In this document: positions 62,460 through 64,000 of the stretch, piece by piece | Numbering within the stretch: position 1 is the first letter of the stretch | Layout of the letters: every line of letters starts with the position of its first letter | Assembly: GCF_030053415.1 (NCBI RefSeq) | Contig: NZ_JASGBJ010000001.1 | Location: 372,001-436,000 of the forward strand | Reading direction: 5' to 3' | DNA length: 64,000 nt | From: Marinobacter sp. CHS3-4 | GTDB taxonomy: Bacteria; Pseudomonadota; Gammaproteobacteria; Pseudomonadales; Oleiphilaceae | Position numbers and translations under genes: made by a program | The notes under the pieces: model-generated | Seen by the model: the letters and a program-made list of their open reading frames with translations, nothing else | Told to the model about the DNA's origin: nothing | The model's database searches: none

Positions 62460-62481
62460 CCGATCTTCAAGGACCGAAGAC

Positions 62482-64000
62482 ATGCCCCAGTCCCGTGGAC
62501 TGCAGTTCTCCGCCCGTATTGGCGGACTCCCCCGTGACTTTTTCAGTGTGGTTGGTTTCGAACTGACCGAACGCCTGTCTGGCCTGTGCATGGGCCGGCT
62601 GGATCTGGCCAGTACCTTTTCCGACGTAGCCGCCTCCGACGTGCTGGAACAGCCGGTGGATCTGATCGTCTGGCAACAGGGCGAACCCCTGCGCCGCTTC
62701 ACCGGCGTGGTCAACGAATTCGCCCGGGGCGACACCGGCCACCGCCGTACCCGCTACGAAGTCCTCTTCCAGCCGCCCTTATGGCGGCTGGGCCTGATGC
62801 ACAACAGCCGCATCTTTCAGACGCAAACGACCGACACCATCGTGCGCACCCTGCTGGAAGAACGGGGCTTGATCGACACCGGCTTTGATCTGAAACGCAC
62901 TCCCATCGAACGGGAATACTGCGTCCAGCACCGGGAAAGCGATCTGGCCTTTCTGGAACGACTGGCCGCCGAAGAAGGCTGGCACTACCGATACCACCAC
63001 GGATCCGTGGATGGTGAAGACCAACCCCAACTGATCATCGCCGATCACCACGGTGATGCGCCCAGGCTTCCTGAGGCTGAATACAACACCAAAGCCGGTG
63101 GCAGTACCCAACAACCGGCCATCTTCCGGTTCCGCTATCAGGAGCGCGTCAGAGCCGCCTCCGTGGCCATGAAGGACTACACCTTCAAAAACCCCGCCTA
63201 CGCCCTGATGCATGAACACCAAGCCGACAAGCTGGACGCCCAGCGGGCTGACTATCAGCACTACGACTACCCGGGCCGATTCAAAGCCGACGCCAGCGGC
63301 CAACCCTTTACCGAATCACGACTGGACGCCCTGAGAAACGACGCCAGCACCGCCACCGGCAAAAGCAACCGCGCAGACTTCACCGTGGGCGCCAAAGCAG
63401 AACTCACTGAACACGACAACGACGCCCTGAACCGGGAATGGCTGTTAACCAGCATCACCCACAAAGGCGAACAGCCCCAGGCGCTGGAAGAAGAGGGGGG
63501 TAGCGAACCCACGACCTACCACAACGACTTCGAGGCCATTCCGGCGGACCGCACCTGGCGGCCGAACCCAGACACCATCCACCGTCCCCTCATGGACGGC
63601 CCCCAGATCGCGCTGGTCACCGGCCCCGCAGGCGAAGAGATTCATTGCGATGAGCATGGAAGAGTAAAAGTCCGATTCCCCTGGGACCGCTACGCAAAGA
63701 ACGACGAACACTCAAGCGCCTGGCTCAGAGTCAGTCAGGGCTGGGCAGGCGGCCAATATGGCTTCATGGCGTTACCCAGAATCGGTCACGAAGTCATCGT
63801 GTCTTTCCTGGACGGCGACCCGGATCAGCCGATCATCACCGGGCGAACCTACCACGCCACCAACACGCCGCCCTATGCGTTGCCCGAAAACAAAACAAGA
63901 ACCACCTTAAAAACCCAGACCCACAAGGGCGAGGGCAGTAACGAACTGCGGTTCGAAGACGAAGCGGACAAAGAACAGATCTACGTTCACGCCCAGAAAG
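62482..64000 (+). CDS. vgrG: VgrG/TssI, type VI spike protein (N-terminal part)
   Basis: About 506 residues visible before the right edge. The gp27-like part (ARIGGLPRDFFSVVGFELTE, DTIVRTLLEERGLIDTGFDL, EYCVQHRESDLAFLERLAAE, EGWHYRYHH) is followed by the gp5-like OB domain (GRVKVRFPWDRYAKNDEHSS, WLRVSQGWAGGQYGFMALPR, IGHEVIVSFLDGDPDQPIIT). The beta-helix and any effector extension are beyond the window. AAGGA precedes the ATG. It lies 82 bp after tssM in place of vasL. Confidence 0.95.
   Translation, partial: MPQSRGLQFSARIGGLPRDFFSVVGFELTERLSGLCMGRLDLASTFSDVAASDVLEQPVDLIVWQQGEPLRRFTGVVNEFARGDTGHRRTRYEVLFQPPLWRLGLMHNSRIFQTQTTDTIVRTLLEERGLIDTGFDLKRTPIEREYCVQHRESDLAFLERLAAEEGWHYRYHHGSVDGEDQPQLIIADHHGDAPRLPEAEYNTKAGGSTQQPAIFRFRYQERVRAASVAMKDYTFKNPAYALMHEHQADKLDAQRADYQHYDYPGRFKADASGQPFTESRLDALRNDASTATGKSNRADFTVGAKAELTEHDNDALNREWLLTSITHKGEQPQALEEEGGSEPTTYHNDFEAIPADRTWRPNPDTIHRPLMDGPQIALVTGPAGEEIHCDEHGRVKVRFPWDRYAKNDEHSSAWLRVSQGWAGGQYGFMALPRIGHEVIVSFLDGDPDQPIITGRTYHATNTPPYALPENKTRTTLKTQTHKGEGSNELRFEDEADKEQIYVHAQK

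Noticed and set aside
62482..64000. vgrG as a recently transferred island with foreign composition
   Set aside because: Codon use looks somewhat different by eye, but I could not compute it and the gene sits naturally after tssM.
1..64000. tRNA, rRNA, CRISPR or insertion sequences
   Set aside because: None recognised on either strand; the repeated elements found are short intergenic inverted repeats without a transposase.

Overview
The window is a contiguous piece of a gammaproteobacterial chromosome, most likely Marinobacter or a close marine relative. Three things point there. The gene order gshB-tonB3-yqgE-ruvX-pyrR-pyrB-pyrC' sits divergent from pilGHIJK-chpA, as in Pseudomonas. The order hslR-hslO-pckA and the run rsmD / ftsY-ftsE-ftsX-rpoH are also pseudomonad-like. 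Genus placement is an inference from overall style, not from a marker gene. Coding density is high, no gap without a gene exceeds about 300 bp, and I found no tRNA, rRNA, CRISPR array, insertion sequence or prophage.

Layout. 1-7987 (minus): the Pil-Chp chemosensory operon that controls twitching motility, with chpA cut by the left edge. 8232-13909 (plus): glutathione synthetase, TonB3, YqgE, RuvX, then pyrimidine genes ending in a dihydroorotase-like protein that lacks its zinc-binding His-x-His. 14121-19046: an unusual TRAP-like transporter (periplasmic binding protein, lipoprotein, fused permease, small membrane protein) with an HU gene between the first two. 19167-22369: a TetR repressor divergent from a flavin oxidoreductase and a DUF2855 protein, with two perfect 13-bp operators between them. 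22457-23828: a PA2779/PA2778 pair (small membrane protein plus C39-like cysteine peptidase with TPRs). 23893-29041 (minus): pckA, hslO, hslR, a HAD nucleotidase, a small envelope protein and mutM. 29215-35274: a fatty acid desaturase, rsmD, ftsYEX and rpoH, the last behind a near-consensus sigma-E promoter. 35511-42557: a GlxR-like reductase with Hyi, a two-component system, greB behind a leader terminator, and small proteins including an acyl-CoA-binding protein.

42737-64000 (plus): a type VI secretion cluster in the order tssB-C-E-F-G-tagH-tssJ-K-L-clpV-vasH-vasI-tssA-tssM-vgrG. This is the order of the Vibrio cholerae VAS cluster, but vasL is absent and no hcp is present in the window. vgrG is cut by the right edge.

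The most interesting structure outside genes is a family of long intergenic inverted repeats, five copies at four loci: 30415-30510, 35370-35479, 45271-45378, 45394-45480 and 54957-55068. Their loops are conserved in two types (about 20 nt and about 51-57 nt), while their arms differ from copy to copy yet remain self-complementary. Three of the five copies lie inside the type VI cluster, splitting it into tssBCE, tssFG...clpV and vasH...vgrG blocks.
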